64,000 nucleotides of DNA from Vibrio sp. SCSIO 43136 (GCF_023716565.1 NZ_CP071849.1:682001-746000); one strand, 5' to 3'. Numbered from the stretch's first letter, positions 27,286-37,560 are shown. The notes: a model not told the origin generated them from the letters alone. Translations and numbers: made by a program.

Positions 27286-29394
27286 CTATCGAATTTCAAC
27301 GGAAGTCAAAATATCATGTAGCTTGGGGAAATGTAAAGAAAATTCCCTACGTAACAAAGACTTGTCAACTAGCTTGGAATCTAGGTCTTCAATCGCATAA
27401 TCCAAGAAAGATGTAACCCATCCACTAGTTTTGGTGGGCGGTTTTATTCCTGTTTGATTTTCTATGAATGTTTTTATCTTAGCTAGTTGATTGTTTTTAT
27501 TGATTTTTATCTGGCTATTGCATTTGACGTGGTAGATTTGAGATACACACTGAAACAAACTATCTTCATCCAGTTTCGCGAGCGTTTTGTCCTGGTATAG
27601 GTTTTTGTTCTTAATTCGATACTCTAACTTAAAAATATCAACGTTCTTTTCTTCATATAGCCATTTGTAAAATAAGACTTTTGAAGCTTTGGATATGAGC
27701 AACCCTTCAACTGTACTGTCAAGCAAAACTACATTTTTTGTCTTTAAGTATTCTTGGGTAATGCTACGCATTGTTTGATATGCGGAGAGCTCTTTGAATG
27801 TTGACCTATTATGATCGAGTGTCAGCTTCCTCTTTTGGAATGACAGTAGTTTTTCAACTTGTTCTCTGCGTTTCTTATGAGATTTACTGTAACCTAAGTT
27901 AAGTTGGTTTCTTTCTTCTTTAAGTGAGTTCTCACTCAGTCCAATTAAACTGATTGAATCTTTAAACTTAACTTCTAGCTCATTTGGGTTGTTAGTCGCT
28001 ATAAACTCAAAAGCTTTGTCTACGTCATAGATAAAGAGATAAGGTATGGAGGCGTTTGTCTTACCAGGGTTGATTGCCTCAGACAGTACGTTGTCGCTTC
28101 CTCCTGCATAAACGTCAGAGTAAGTTAGATTTGGGTAAAGGTTTGATAACTTGACGTTTGATAGAAGTTCCCTCTCGGTTGCGCCTTCAACAAACAATAT
28201 GTGTTGGCTAAAAAACAGTCGAGCTTCGTTGTCGCTAAATTTGTTTAGGAATCTGATATCATCATACTTTGAGTTCAACTCGGTAATCTTAGTTCCTTCT
28301 CTCACTCCAGACCCAAGCATGGCAACATGGTAGATGTTCTGCTTCTTATCAAATTTTCGTATTACTTCTTTTACTATATTTGGCGAGTGGGTAGTTATAA
28401 ATATCTTGGGGAAAGGGGTGTTTACCTTTCGTCCTGATGCGGAAATCGAAGACTCATGGAAGTTATCGTAGATTCTATTTACTAAGTACTCGCAACGTTT
28501 TGGATGTAAACCTACTTCAGGTTCGTCAATGAATATGATAGGGGAGATGTATTCTCTTCTGGTGATCCAGATAAGTAATGTTAACGCGCTATCAATAAAG
28601 TTGAATGAGTTAGTTCCATCGGATTGTTTCTCTGCAAACTCGCCTGAGCTGTAGAATTGATCTCCTGGAAGACTTGCTTTCACTAGACTGATGATCTTTT
28701 CTTTGTGACTGTAATCTATGATGTTGTTTTTAGTGTTTATTATATCGATCAGCGATAAAAACTCCCCTTGACCTGGAGATATTTGTTCATCAACGTATGA
28801 GCTTACATCTTCTGAAGTTATCTCATTGACTTTGAAGGATTTGATTCTTGCTATTAGATTCCACAAATCGTCCCATTCATGGAGGTTTATGTGTCTAGCA
28901 TCGATAGCAAAAAATGGGAAAAGGTAAGAAATCAAGCTTCTAATCTGTGGATTTCCGTTCTTCCAAAATGAAGTTCCATCTTTGTTTACAATCAAACCAA
29001 GCTTGAATTTTTCACCTAAATCAGCTTTGTCTTTTGGACGTTTCTCATTGAAAAGGAAGCCAAACATGTCTGCTTCTTTATTGAACATCGTAGAATAGAT
29101 GTGCTTGAAGAAAGGACTTTGCTGTGCGTTGCTACGAGAAGCCGTAACAATCTTTCTAATTCTTGAGAGGTCAAACTCAATTTCAATCTCACCATGAGGG
29201 CTGTAGTTTGAGTTTAAAGTAGGAGAAAGAATTCTTTCCCCTTCGATTTGACTGTAGAAGTATTTGATTATCTTGAATAGGTTAGACTTTCCTGCGTTGT
29301 TTGTACCAACGAAACAGTTTATGTCATTTATGTTTTTTAGATCGAGCTCTTGAAATGAAAGTAGATTATTAATCTTGATCGACAATACGGACAT
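27286..29394 (-). CDS. OLD-family ATPase/TOPRIM endonuclease
   Basis: Overcoming-lysogenization-defect type protein of 702 aa. Walker A GTNNAGKS (residues 30-37), Walker B IIFIDEPEVGLHP (about 285), then a TOPRIM core with FVEGATERE (Glu about 401) and YDVDKAF (Asp-x-Asp about 451), so the metal-binding residues are present. OLD enzymes are ATP-regulated DNA nucleases found in Gabija, PARIS-like and type I-B retron systems. The stop is followed after 186 bases by the chosen RT start (93 bases to the longer frame), all on one strand; a long untranslated gap here could hold an RNA. The length matches the OLD effector of retron-Eco8-type systems as I recall them. Confidence 0.88.
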   Translation of the reverse strand: MSVLSIKINNLLSFQELDLKNINDINCFVGTNNAGKSNLFKIIKYFYSQIEGERILSPTLNSNYSPHGEIEIEFDLSRIRKIVTASRSNAQQSPFFKHIYSTMFNKEADMFGFLFNEKRPKDKADLGEKFKLGLIVNKDGTSFWKNGNPQIRSLISYLFPFFAIDARHINLHEWDDLWNLIARIKSFKVNEITSEDVSSYVDEQISPGQGEFLSLIDIINTKNNIIDYSHKEKIISLVKASLPGDQFYSSGEFAEKQSDGTNSFNFIDSALTLLIWITRREYISPIIFIDEPEVGLHPKRCEYLVNRIYDNFHESSISASGRKVNTPFPKIFITTHSPNIVKEVIRKFDKKQNIYHVAMLGSGVREGTKITELNSKYDDIRFLNKFSDNEARLFFSQHILFVEGATERELLSNVKLSNLYPNLTYSDVYAGGSDNVLSEAINPGKTNASIPYLFIYDVDKAFEFIATNNPNELEVKFKDSISLIGLSENSLKEERNQLNLGYSKSHKKRREQVEKLLSFQKRKLTLDHNRSTFKELSAYQTMRSITQEYLKTKNVVLLDSTVEGLLISKASKVLFYKWLYEEKNVDIFKLEYRIKNKNLYQDKTLAKLDEDSLFQCVSQIYHVKCNSQIKINKNNQLAKIKTFIENQTGIKPPTKTSGWVTSFLDYAIEDLDSKLVDKSLLRREFSLHFPKLHDILTSVEIR

Positions 29395-29525
29395 AGGATG
29401 CTTATTAACAGGGCGTGTATAAGCAAGTGATTTTATTGAGTTAAGTTTGGTAGGTCAATTAGCTCTTTGACCAGAGACAGGAATTTGTTTGTACAACACT
29501 TTTAAAGCTATCGATTGACACTTAT

Positions 29526-31091
29526 CTAAGAATCCAAATCAATAGCTTCCATTAGTGATCCTATGCGCTTAAATCCACCTTCTAAGCGATAGATAACCCC
29601 GACATTGGCATAGGGTCTAAGAGCTTCTTCGATTATCTCAGAGCGAATCACAAGTGACTTAGAATCAGCATCAACAGCATGTGGAGCGATGCGCTGCTCA
29701 ATGTCAGAAAACTCTTTATGTAACCCTGTAAGTTCGACTAACTCCTTGAACAGATGGTGATAGAAAATTTTAGTGTCTTTTGGCTTCCTATCGACGATTT
29801 CAGCCAGCAGACTCAAGGCTAGAATATGCCAAGTGTCAAACGCCCAGAGGCAGGGATAGCTTCGTATATAATTAAGAGTATGAGGTAACTTTGGGTGTTT
29901 CCTAGCGGGGCTAGGCTGAAATAACTGATTCAGTGTCATCCACTTCGACCATCTGGAGTAGTCTCTTTTGAACAAGTTATCTTTTGAAAGTAGATAAAGC
30001 TCAGAGTTGGTTTTAGCCTGTCTTACGGCGTCTTTTGTTGTTCTAGCCTTCTTTGCCTTATTGTTCGATTCCTTTAAAAAACTTTGTTGAGATCTTTCAA
30101 TTTTCAGCATTAATTTGGGGTACTTCAACCATTTCCAGGTAGCCCGATTATTCTCAGATGTTGCTGGAGTGCGGATAACTACGCTTCCATTAAGATCAAC
30201 GACATCGTCAGGTAAACAATCCTTTAATAGAAACGCTACCCAGATGTGGCTGTGACCTCGAATCGCCTTGAGCAGAAGGTATTCCTCCGTCAGCTTTACT
30301 TGGCTAACGCTGTCTACACGCTGTTCAGAGCGAGAATAAATAGTGACTTCTTCGCGATACGTGTACTTGTCAATCTGGCATTCAAACTTTTGAGTTAAGC
30401 TAGGTAACAAAATGTAGTTACCTTTAATAAACTTTCTAGCTGAGTCTTTTGCACTACGAACACGTTTTTTCTTGATACGTTCTGCTTCACGCTCCGGAAA
30501 CTGATCGTGCTTATCAATGAGTTGTTCTCGGCACCATTCGTAAAGCCATTTGTAAGGCACTTTTTTCGCTTTTAGATCTGAGAGTGCTTCATCAATGTTG
30601 CGATTAAGGTAGGCACTTAAATCAAACTCTATTGAAGGGATTTTATTGTGTTGATAGTAGGTTGTTTTTTCAGCTTCATTTTCATGAGTGACGAATATTT
30701 CGATCACTATGTCACCGAGTTCGGTTTCGAGAAGTACATCCGCGATATAGCGGTCTAAGCGTACTTCTAGCTTTCCACCTCGAACATTTGTTGATACTTC
30801 GCACTGGCTCAGTGTTTGTCCTTTGTATTCAAAGGATGCTGGCGGAAGATAAAGGGGCTGCGATTCAAGAAAAAAGTGTTGTGCGACTAAGTGGAGTTGA
30901 GTCATTAAGCAGTTACTGTTTTCGTCTTTCGATTCATGTGCAAAATGATGTCTTGTACCACTAGTTCCATTGTTTTTAGCTACTAAGCGATCTCCACAAG
31001 CAGAGCATACGCAATTGCACTTTAAGCCATTCTCGACAGAATCAACATGCCTTAAGGTATTTGAATCGCCATGTAACGCATATTCTAGCAT
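29526..31091 (-). CDS. CoiA-like competence/nuclease family protein
   Basis: A 521-aa protein with the CoiA-like N-terminus: a zinc-binding CxxC (C29, C32), then RHHFAH (48-52), and a PD-(D/E)xK-like core RYIADVLLE ... IVIEIF (D118, E131). The C-terminal ~350 residues are Lys/Arg-rich and unassigned. The frame is open to 31286, but ATG 31091 has AGAGGAG six bases upstream and begins right at the domain. CoiA proteins act in competence in Firmicutes, while relatives in Gram-negatives are often found in mobile or defence regions. First gene of the leftward island operon, 131 bases before the OLD gene. Substrate unknown. Confidence 0.75.
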   Translation of the reverse strand: MLEYALHGDSNTLRHVDSVENGLKCNCVCSACGDRLVAKNNGTSGTRHHFAHESKDENSNCLMTQLHLVAQHFFLESQPLYLPPASFEYKGQTLSQCEVSTNVRGGKLEVRLDRYIADVLLETELGDIVIEIFVTHENEAEKTTYYQHNKIPSIEFDLSAYLNRNIDEALSDLKAKKVPYKWLYEWCREQLIDKHDQFPEREAERIKKKRVRSAKDSARKFIKGNYILLPSLTQKFECQIDKYTYREEVTIYSRSEQRVDSVSQVKLTEEYLLLKAIRGHSHIWVAFLLKDCLPDDVVDLNGSVVIRTPATSENNRATWKWLKYPKLMLKIERSQQSFLKESNNKAKKARTTKDAVRQAKTNSELYLLSKDNLFKRDYSRWSKWMTLNQLFQPSPARKHPKLPHTLNYIRSYPCLWAFDTWHILALSLLAEIVDRKPKDTKIFYHHLFKELVELTGLHKEFSDIEQRIAPHAVDADSKSLVIRSEIIEEALRPYANVGVIYRLEGGFKRIGSLMEAIDLDS

Positions 31092-31298
31092 CGCCACTCC
31101 TCTCAACTCGAAGGTGATGAGCCAACCAAAGCCCATTAAATCAATATGATAAGCTAAGTGAAAATAGAGCAAGTTACTAGTGTTGGCTTCAAGTTTTGGA
31201 GGTATTGAGCTTGGAAATCGGTTATGGTTCAAATGCATAAGTTCTTGGAAGATGTTCTTTGCTGACTCTAATGGATGGAGAACCAACTATTTGTTTGT

Positions 31299-31611
31299 CT
31301 ATATCCTAACTGGAAATTGCGCAATCTTAGTTCTGATTACTCTTTCGTCAGGCCTTAACCAGTCCTCAAGGAACACGTCAAACATAAGGGCATCGATTAA
31401 GTCAAAGGGTTTGGCGGTTACGTATTTATGACTTTGCGCTTCTGCTGAGACTAAGATTGTTTCTGAGGTTATCTATAAGGTTAAAATGCTCATCAAACTG
31501 AAATGACGGATAGTACCTCCAGCCGTTCACATTGATACAAAGAGCGTTGTGCTGCTCTTCGGGTAATTCCTCATGAGAAATTAGTGCAGTAGAGTTCTCA
31601 TGAGTATTAGT
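31299..31611 (-). pseudogene. Decayed ORF, two overlapping frames
   Basis: Protein-like sequence in two minus-strand frames: 31426-31611 encodes a stretch with NVNGWRYYPSFQFDEHF then stops, and an overlapping frame continues with AKPFDLIDALMFDVFLEDW to a stop at 31299. No start codon precedes the first part, and a one-base shift would join them. The YPSFQFD motif faintly recalls the C-terminal domain of Xre/ParS-type antitoxins (DUF2384-like), but this is a weak guess. Confidence 0.4.
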
Positions 31612-31682
31612 TTAATGTCACTCAGATTGATTGTTATCGCATTATCTACGTATTTTGCTGTGGGCTTTTAACGCATCTTCAT

Positions 31683-31814
31683 TTACCACATGGTTAGGTT
31701 TTTGTGTTGGTTGCATTCAACTTGTTTTGCTGCTGCGTTAGCTGCTTTAGCGAAAAGAGCAACTTCCTCTGTAGTGTAAGCTTTCCGAGTTTTCCTTGAT
31801 TTAACGTTAGTCAT
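31683..31814 (-). CDS. Short basic ORF (43 aa)
   Basis: Reading leftward from ATG 31814: a Lys/Arg-rich N-terminus (NVKSRKTRKAY) followed by an amphipathic helix (TTEEVALFAKAANAAKQVE), stop at 31683. AGGA lies about nine bases before the ATG. It stands alone between the gcvP terminator and the decayed ORF. Not recognised; could be a small DNA- or RNA-binding peptide or chance. Confidence 0.4.
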   Translation of the reverse strand: MTNVKSRKTRKAYTTEEVALFAKAANAAAKQVECNQHKNLTMW

Positions 31815-31873
31815 TGCTGAGTTCCTAGCATCGGAAATATGACACCATATTAGACTAAAAACTGTGCAAAGAG

Positions 31874-31901
31874 AAAAGGCGAACCAAATGGTTCGCCTTT
31901 T
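31874..31901. terminator. Terminator downstream of gcvP
   Basis: Perfect 13-bp stem AAAAGGCGAACCA and complement with a two-base loop, A-run and T-run on both sides. Ends glyA-gcvH-gcvP transcription and can act both ways. Its core matches the hairpin at 22469-22498. Confidence 0.85.
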
Positions 31902-31912
31902 GTTTTCAAGTT

Positions 31913-31958
31913 AGTTTCCAACTTAGTTATCGGTTTCCAACTTGGTTATCTGTGATCA
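31913..31958 (-). repeat. Right inverted repeat and two copies of the 19-bp repeat
   Basis: Two adjacent units (31913-31931 and 31932-31950) in the orientation opposite to those at 22.55-22.68 kb, extended by TGTGATCA. 31933-31958 is the reverse complement of 22540-22565 at 24 of 26 positions. It begins only 10 bases past the gcvP stop. Confidence 0.75.
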
Positions 31959-31968
31959 ATTCCAACCC

Positions 31969-34833
31969 TTAATCTTCATACTCCGAAACACTCGGACAAG
32001 AACAAATCAGGTTACGGTCGCCATACACGTTATCTACGCGGTTAACCGTTGGCCAGTACTTCGATGCTTTGGTTTGTTTCGATGGGAAACAAGCAAGTTC
32101 ACGAGAGTATGGACGTTCCCATTCGGTAGAGGCTAAGTCTACTTGAGTGTGCGGTGCGTTGACTAGTGGGTTGTTGTCTAGCGGCCACTCGCCATTTTTT
32201 ACTTTGGTCATCTCTTCACGGATAGCAATCATTGCATCACAGAAACGATCAAGCTCTGCCAAGTCTTCAGATTCTGTAGGCTCTACCATTAGAGTGCCAG
32301 CAACTGGGAAAGACATGGTTGGGGCGTGGAAGCCAAAATCCATTAGGCGTTTTGCGATGTCTTCTTCGCTAATGCCTGTCTCTTCTTTTAGGGGACGGAT
32401 ATCAACAATACACTCATGCGCTACACGACCATTGTTACCGCGATAAAGCACAGGGTAGTGTGGCAACAGTCGTTCCATCACATAGTTGGCGTTTAGGATA
32501 GCGACTTTAGTTGCGTCCGTTAGGCCTTCGCTGCCTGTCATGGCGATATATGCCCATGAAATTGGCAAGATTGATGCACTGCCTAGATCAGCAGCCGCAA
32601 CTGCGTAGTCTTTACCTTCCACACCATTTTCGATGTGACCAGGTAGGAAAGGTGCTAGATGCGATTTCACACCGATAGGACCCATACCCGGGCCGCCACC
32701 ACCGTGTGGAATACAGAAGGTTTTGTGCAAGTTAAGGTGCGAAACGTCTGAACCAATGAAGCCTGGATTGGTCAGGCCAACTTGGGCGTTCATATTGGCA
32801 CCATCAAGGTAAACTTGACCACCAGCTTCATGAACCATCTCGCACACCTGCTTCACGTGCTCTTCATATACGCCGTGCGTAGAAGGGTAGGTGATCATGA
32901 TGCTTGAAACGTTTTCACGATGTTTTTCAATTTTTGCTGCTAGATCATCTAGATCGATGTTGCCATCTTCATCACACTTCACCACGACAACTTTCATCGA
33001 GACCATGGATGCAGTCGCAGGGTTAGTGCCGTGTGCTGAGCTAGGGATAAGACAGATATTACGATGTCCTTCCCCACGGCTTTGGTGGTAACGCTGAATG
33101 GCAATTAGACCAGCATATTCACCAGATGCGCCAGAGTTAGGCTGTAGTGAGAACTCATCATAGCCTGTGATTTCACACAGCTTTTTCTTCAGGTCTTCAG
33201 CAAGTGCGCTATAGCCGGCTGCTTGCTCAATTGGTGCGTATGGGTGGATGTTCCCAAACTCAGGCCAAGTGACAGGGATCATCTCTGCTGTCGCATTTAG
33301 CTTCATGGTACAGCTACCTAGAGGGATCATGCCGTGCGTCAGTGAGAAGTCTTTGTTCTCTAGTTGCTTCAAGTAACGAAGCATCTGAGTTTCACTATGG
33401 TGAGTATTGAATACTTCGTGCGTTAAGAAACTGGTGGTACGACGCAATGCTTCTGGGATTGCAGCAAATTCATTGTTGGCGATATCGCTAGATAGCGTTT
33501 GGATATCACACTCTATTGCGAAGACACTAAACAGCGCTGCGATATCAGCGTTACCAGTGGTTTCATCCAAGCTAATACCGATCTGACCATCTAGTAGGCG
33601 AAGGTTGATGCCTGCTTGCTGCGCTTTCTCGTAAAGCGCTTGAGTTTGTTCGCCAGTGTTGATAGTAATTGTGTCGAAGAAGGTGTTGTGTGCTAGCTCA
33701 AAGCCAGATTTTGTTAGGCCAGCAGCTAAGATCGCAGTGTAGTGATGAGTGCGACGAGCGATTTTACGCAAGCCTTCTTGGCCATGGTAAACCGCATAGA
33801 AAGAAGCCATGTTCGCCAGTAGCGCTTGAGCAGTACAAATGTTAGACGTCGCTTTTTCACGACGAATATGCTGTTCACGCGTTTGCATTGCCATGCGTAA
33901 GGCTTGGTTACCTTTTGAATCGATTGAAACACCGATCACACGACCTGGCATAGTACGTTTGTGTTTATCACGCGTTGCCATGAATGCTGCGTGAGGACCA
34001 CCGTAACCCATTGGAACGCCAAAGCGTTGTGCGCTACCGATAACTACGTCAGCACCCATCTCACCTGCAGGTTTTAGTAGTGCAGAAGCGAGAAGGTCAG
34101 TGGCGACAGTCACAAGCGTTTTGTTCGCCTGCGCCTGTGAAATCAAGTCAGTGAGGTCATAGACTTCACCTGTTGTGCTTGGGTACTGAACCAGTGCCCC
34201 AAACACATCGTGTTCTGGTAGAGAGGTAACAGAGTCAACCACCACATCAAAGCCGATAAACTCAGCACGAGTTTTTACCACTTCGATGGTTTGTGGGTGA
34301 ACGTCACTCGCAACAAAGAATGTCTTACTCTTGCTCTTGCCTGCACGTTGACACAGTGTCATCGCTTCAGCTGCCGCAGTTGCTTCATCAAGAAGAGAAG
34401 CATTCGCAATTTCCATTCCCGTAAGATCCATCACCATCTGTTGGAAGTTCAACAGGGCTTCAAGGCGGCCTTGTGAAATTTCAGGCTGGTATGGAGTGTA
34501 AGCCGTGTACCAGCCTGGATTCTCAAGCACGTTACGCAAAATAACATTTGGCGTTAGCGTATTGTAGTAACCTTGACCGATGAAAGTACGTTTAAGCTCA
34601 TTGAGGTTAGCAAACTGCTTCATTGCTTCAAGCATGTCGACTTCGCTCATTGGCTCAGACGTTACCATTGGCTGTTCCAGTCGGATCTGCGCTGGCACAG
34701 TTTCCTCAATCAGTGCATCCATGCTCTCTGCGTTGATCGCTGAAAGCATTTTTTGCTGTTCCTGTCCGTCAGGGCCGTTATGGCGACTGATGAATTCGTT
34801 ATCCGTGCTTAGTTGTTGAAGTAACTCTGTCAT
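31969..34833 (-). CDS. gcvP: Glycine dehydrogenase (decarboxylating), P protein
   Basis: PLP enzyme that decarboxylates glycine and hands the aminomethyl group to lipoyl-GcvH, first step of the glycine cleavage system in the cytoplasm. Full-length fused form of 954 aa. The glycine-rich loop [11 protein letters not shown] follows the PLP lysine in LNLHKTFC (about residue 704), and a second catalytic-like half near the N-terminus is present as in other single-chain P proteins. Third gene of glyA-gcvH-gcvP, 26 bases after gcvH, with its terminator 68 bases past the stop. Intact despite the adjacent island edge. Confidence 0.97.
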   Translation of the reverse strand: MTELLQQLSTDNEFISRHNGPDGQEQQKMLSAINAESMDALIEETVPAQIRLEQPMVTSEPMSEVDMLEAMKQFANLNELKRTFIGQGYYNTLTPNVILRNVLENPGWYTAYTPYQPEISQGRLEALLNFQQMVMDLTGMEIANASLLDEATAAAEAMTLCQRAGKSKSKTFFVASDVHPQTIEVVKTRAEFIGFDVVVDSVTSLPEHDVFGALVQYPSTTGEVYDLTDLISQAQANKTLVTVATDLLASALLKPAGEMGADVVIGSAQRFGVPMGYGGPHAAFMATRDKHKRTMPGRVIGVSIDSKGNQALRMAMQTREQHIRREKATSNICTAQALLANMASFYAVYHGQEGLRKIARRTHHYTAILAAGLTKSGFELAHNTFFDTITINTGEQTQALYEKAQQAGINLRLLDGQIGISLDETTGNADIAALFSVFAIECDIQTLSSDIANNEFAAIPEALRRTTSFLTHEVFNTHHSETQMLRYLKQLENKDFSLTHGMIPLGSCTMKLNATAEMIPVTWPEFGNIHPYAPIEQAAGYSALAEDLKKKLCEITGYDEFSLQPNSGASGEYAGLIAIQRYHQSRGEGHRNICLIPSSAHGTNPATASMVSMKVVVVKCDEDGNIDLDDLAAKIEKHRENVSSIMITYPSTHGVYEEHVKQVCEMVHEAGGQVYLDGANMNAQVGLTNPGFIGSDVSHLNLHKTFCIPHGGGGPGMGPIGVKSHLAPFLPGHIENGVEGKDYAVAAADLGSASILPISWAYIAMTGSEGLTDATKVAILNANYVMERLLPHYPVLYRGNNGRVAHECIVDIRPLKEETGISEEDIAKRLMDFGFHAPTMSFPVAGTLMVEPTESEDLAELDRFCDAMIAIREEMTKVKNGEWPLDNNPLVNAPHTQVDLASTEWERPYSRELACFPSKQTKASKYWPTVNRVDNVYGDRNLICSCPSVSEYED

Positions 34834-34859
34834 ATCTCTCTACCGCGATCGCTTAGATC

Positions 34860-35240
34860 TTATTCGTCTTCTAAAGAGTTTTCATACTCTTCAGCGTCTT
34901 TTAGGTTGTCTAGTTCACCAGCGTCAGCAAGTTTCACTTTAACGATCCAACCGCCTTCGTAAGATTCTTCGTTAATCAGCTCTGGGCTATCTTCTAGCTC
35001 TTCGTTGATTTCTAGAATTTCACCAGTTACAGGCGCATAAATGTCAGAAGCAGCTTTAACCGATTCAACTAGTGAAAAGCTATCACCAGCTTCAATTTCG
35101 TCGCCCACGTCTGGTAAATCAACAAATACCACGTCACCAAGCATCTCCTGTGCGTGCTCAGAAATACCGATAGTTACCGTACCGTCGCCATTGTCGCGAA
35201 CCCACTCGTGGCTATCAGCAAACTTCAGTGTTTTGTCCAT
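34860..35240 (-). CDS. gcvH: Glycine cleavage system H protein
   Basis: Lipoate-carrying shuttle protein of 126 aa that links the P, T and L proteins. The lipoylation site is Lys62 in [10 protein letters not shown], in the usual place, and the acidic C-terminal region is typical. It lies 28 bases after glyA and 26 before gcvP, so the three genes form one operon. Needs the LipB/LipA or LplA pathway, not in this window. Confidence 0.97.
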   Translation of the reverse strand: MDKTLKFADSHEWVRDNGDGTVTIGISEHAQEMLGDVVFVDLPDVGDEIEAGDSFSLVESVKAASDIYAPVTGEILEINEELEDSPELINEESYEGGWIVKVKLADAGELDNLKDAEEYENSLEDE

Positions 35241-35268
35241 TTATATGTCTCCAATGTATCGTCAATTT

Positions 35269-36564
35269 TTATTGGTAAAGCGGGAAGTGATGACAAAGCT
35301 GAGCAACTTGCTTTTTCACTTTTTGCTCCACTTCGCTATTGCCTTCAGGGCTTTCAACTAGCCCGTCTAGCACATCACCAATCCATTCACCGATGAGTTT
35401 AAATTCTTCTGTGCCGAAACCGCGGCTTGTTCCAGCAGGCGTGCCTAAGCGAATGCCTGAGGTAATCATAGGCTTCTCTGAGTCAAATGGGATGCCATTT
35501 TTATTACATGTGATGCCTGCGCGCTCTAAAGCATCTTCGACCTGATTGCCTTTCAACCCTTTAGGTCGCAAGTCAACCAGCATTAAGTGAGTATCTGTGC
35601 CGCCCGTGACAATGTCGCATCCTCGGGTCTGAAGCACTTCAGCAAGGACTTTTGCGTTATCCACTACACGCTGAGTGTAGTTTTTGAATTCTGGACCTAA
35701 TGCCTCACCAAAAGCGACGGCTTTTGCAGCAATGACATGCATTAGTGGGCCACCTTGAAGGCCAGGAAATACCGCTGAGTTAATTTTTTTGATGGTACTT
35801 TCATCATTGGTGAGGATCATGCCTCCACGCGGACCACGCAGTGTTTTGTGCGTCGTTGTTGTTACCACGTCTGCGTATGGAATAGGGCTTGGATGTACAC
35901 CAGTTGCGACTAGACCAGCAATGTGCGCCATATCGACCATAAGTAGTGCACCGACTTCATCAGCGATTTCACGGAACTTGGCAAAGTCTATGGTGCGTGG
36001 GATAGCGCTACCACCAGCAATGATGAGCTTTGGCTTGTGTTCAACGGCAAGTTTACGTACGTCTTCGTAATTAATTTCTAAGGTTTCTTTATCCACGCCA
36101 TATTGAACAGCGTTGAACCATTTACCGGACAGTGCAGGTTTTGCACCATGAGTTAGGTGACCACCAGCATCTAGAGACATACCTAACACAGTGTCGTTCG
36201 GTTGAAGCAAGGCCAACATCACCGCACCATTTGCTTGTGCACCAGAGTGAGGCTGGACGTTAGCGTATTCACAACGGAAGAGACGTTTAGCACGCTCGAT
36301 GGCAATAGCTTCTACTGTATCGACATGTTCGCAACCACCGTAGTATCGACGGCCTGGGTAACCTTCAGCGTATTTGTTGGTTAGACAGGTTCCTTGCGCT
36401 TGCATAACGGCTTTGGAAACAATGTTTTCAGAAGCAATCAGTTCAATTTGATCACTTTGACGAGCAGATTCGGCTTGAATGCCAGCAAATACTGCGTCGT
36501 CGGTAGCAGCGAGCGAGGTAGTGTAGAAGTTTTCTAGATTGTGATTTTGGTATGTCTGAGTCAT
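35269..36564 (-). CDS. glyA: Serine hydroxymethyltransferase
   Basis: PLP enzyme interconverting serine and glycine with tetrahydrofolate as one-carbon carrier. Motifs: IELIASEN near the N-terminus, GxxxHGAKP-type substrate loop, and [14 protein letters not shown] with the PLP Lys240. At 431 aa it is slightly longer than E. coli GlyA (417) because of an N-terminal extension. As first gene of glyA-gcvH-gcvP it is probably a glycine-dedicated second copy, with a housekeeping glyA elsewhere (inference). Shares its control region with a divergent XRE-cupin regulator. Confidence 0.96.
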   Translation of the reverse strand: MTQTYQNHNLENFYTTSLAATDDAVFAGIQAESARQSDQIELIASENIVSKAVMQAQGTCLTNKYAEGYPGRRYYGGCEHVDTVEAIAIERAKRLFRCEYANVQPHSGAQANGAVMLALLQPNDTVLGMSLDAGGHLTHGAKPALSGKWFNAVQYGVDKETLEINYEDVRKLAVEHKPKLIIAGGSAIPRTIDFAKFREIADEVGALLMVDMAHIAGLVATGVHPSPIPYADVVTTTTHKTLRGPRGGMILTNDESTIKKINSAVFPGLQGGPLMHVIAAKAVAFGEALGPEFKNYTQRVVDNAKVLAEVLQTRGCDIVTGGTDTHLMLVDLRPKGLKGNQVEDALERAGITCNKNGIPFDSEKPMITSGIRLGTPAGTSRGFGTEEFKLIGEWIGDVLDGLVESPEGNSEVEQKVKKQVAQLCHHFPLYQ

Positions 36565-36936
36565 GGCTGTGACCTTACTGGGACTAATTAGCGTTACCGC
36601 TAACTAGTTAAGATTAATATTCACTGTTATTGGCTGTGCTTTTCGCATCTTGTAGTGTTTGTTTAGTGGCGTAATCGTTTGCTTTACAGTTTGTACAACG
36701 ACTGATAATGAACGATTTCTACGGGGGCTAAACAAGCACATCTTTATTGTTGTTGACTAACAAGCCTGTAACATAGCTCGGACTGAGATCACAATCAATC
36801 AAAAATTTCCTATTGGAAACATGTTTTCCGGTTTTGTTAGCTGGCGCACTGTTTATTTAACAACTGGATCTTTTATGTTCAAGCGCAGATGTGCACAATG
36901 AGAGACATTACAGGAAGTAGACAAATTGAGACGAAA
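36565..36936. promoter_or_regulatory. Divergent control region of glyA operon and XRE regulator
   Basis: A 372-base gap with paired palindromic elements: TTTCC-TATT-GGAAA (36806-36819) continuing into GGAAACATGTTTTCC (36815-36829). These look like a dimer operator for the XRE-cupin protein. I searched by eye for a glycine riboswitch and saw no tandem aptamer. Confidence 0.5.
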
Positions 36937-37560
36937 ATGTCGGAAGACCTCTATGACGAATACCCTTCTTTGACTCTCGCAAAAGAAGCACAACAAGAGA
37001 ACATTGAGCCCCTCAAATTAGGGGAACGATTAAAACAGATTCGAATGGATTTGGGGCTGACGTTGGAAGACGCCAGTAAGCGCACTGGATTGGCGAGGTC
37101 AACCCTATCTAAAATTGAGAATGAACAGATCTCACCTACGTTTCAAGCGATGCAGAAACTGACCCAAGGTCTCAATATAGATATGCCTCAACTCTTTGAA
37201 CCACCAAAGAAAAAAACGGCAACGGGACGTCGGGATATTACCTTGAAAGGGCAGGGTAAACCTCATCCAACACCCACTTATGAACATGAGTTATTGGCTA
37301 CTCAGTTATCAAATAAAAAGATGATGCCTTTTAAAAGCCGCGTCCACTCACGTAGCTTTAGTGATTACCCTGATTGGGTGCGACATGATGGCGAAGAGTT
37401 CCTACTCATCTTAGAAGGTGAAGTGCAGTTTTTCAGTGAATTCTATGAGCCAGTGACTTTGAGTGAAGGAGACAGCGTTTATTACGATGCCAACATGGGG
37501 CACATGTTGATTTCTTTGAGTGAAAAAGATGCCCTAATTTTGTGGGTGACTGCTAAGTAA
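36937..37560 (+). CDS. XRE-family regulator with C-terminal cupin domain
   Basis: A 207-aa transcription factor: XRE-type HTH in the first half (LGERLKQIRMDLGLTLEDAS ... ARSTLSKIEN), a linker, then a cupin_2 domain (about 130-205; GEEFLLILEGEV) that likely binds a small ligand. The frame opens at 36889, but ATG 36937 has GAGACG seven bases ahead. It stands between glyA-gcvH-gcvP and gcvT, so glycine or serine sensing is a plausible role. A clean terminator follows (37632-37657). Confidence 0.88.
   Translation: MSEDLYDEYPSLTLAKEAQQENIEPLKLGERLKQIRMDLGLTLEDASKRTGLARSTLSKIENEQISPTFQAMQKLTQGLNIDMPQLFEPPKKKTATGRRDITLKGQGKPHPTPTYEHELLATQLSNKKMMPFKSRVHSRSFSDYPDWVRHDGEEFLLILEGEVQFFSEFYEPVTLSEGDSVYYDANMGHMLISLSEKDALILWVTAK

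Larger units (their letters stand above)
31092..31968. other. Right edge of the accessory island, mostly non-coding
   Basis: This 877-base interval holds the promoter region of the CoiA-like gene, the decayed ORF (31299-31611), a 43-codon ORF, a terminator (31874-31901) and the right inverted repeats (31913-31958). No intact transposase or integrase remains. Confidence 0.6.

Noticed and set aside
31092..31286. 65-residue N-terminal extension of the CoiA-like protein
   Set aside because: ATG 31091 has an AGAGGAG site and matches the domain start; the extension is hydrophobic, unconserved in appearance and has no leader.
31180..31431. Plus-strand ORF of 83 codons near the CoiA-like gene
   Set aside because: Lies opposite the CoiA-like 5' region and the decayed ORF; no leader and composition of a shadow frame.
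36565..36936. Glycine riboswitch upstream of glyA or gcvT
   Set aside because: No tandem aptamer with the expected conserved cores was found by eye in this gap or in 37561-37833.
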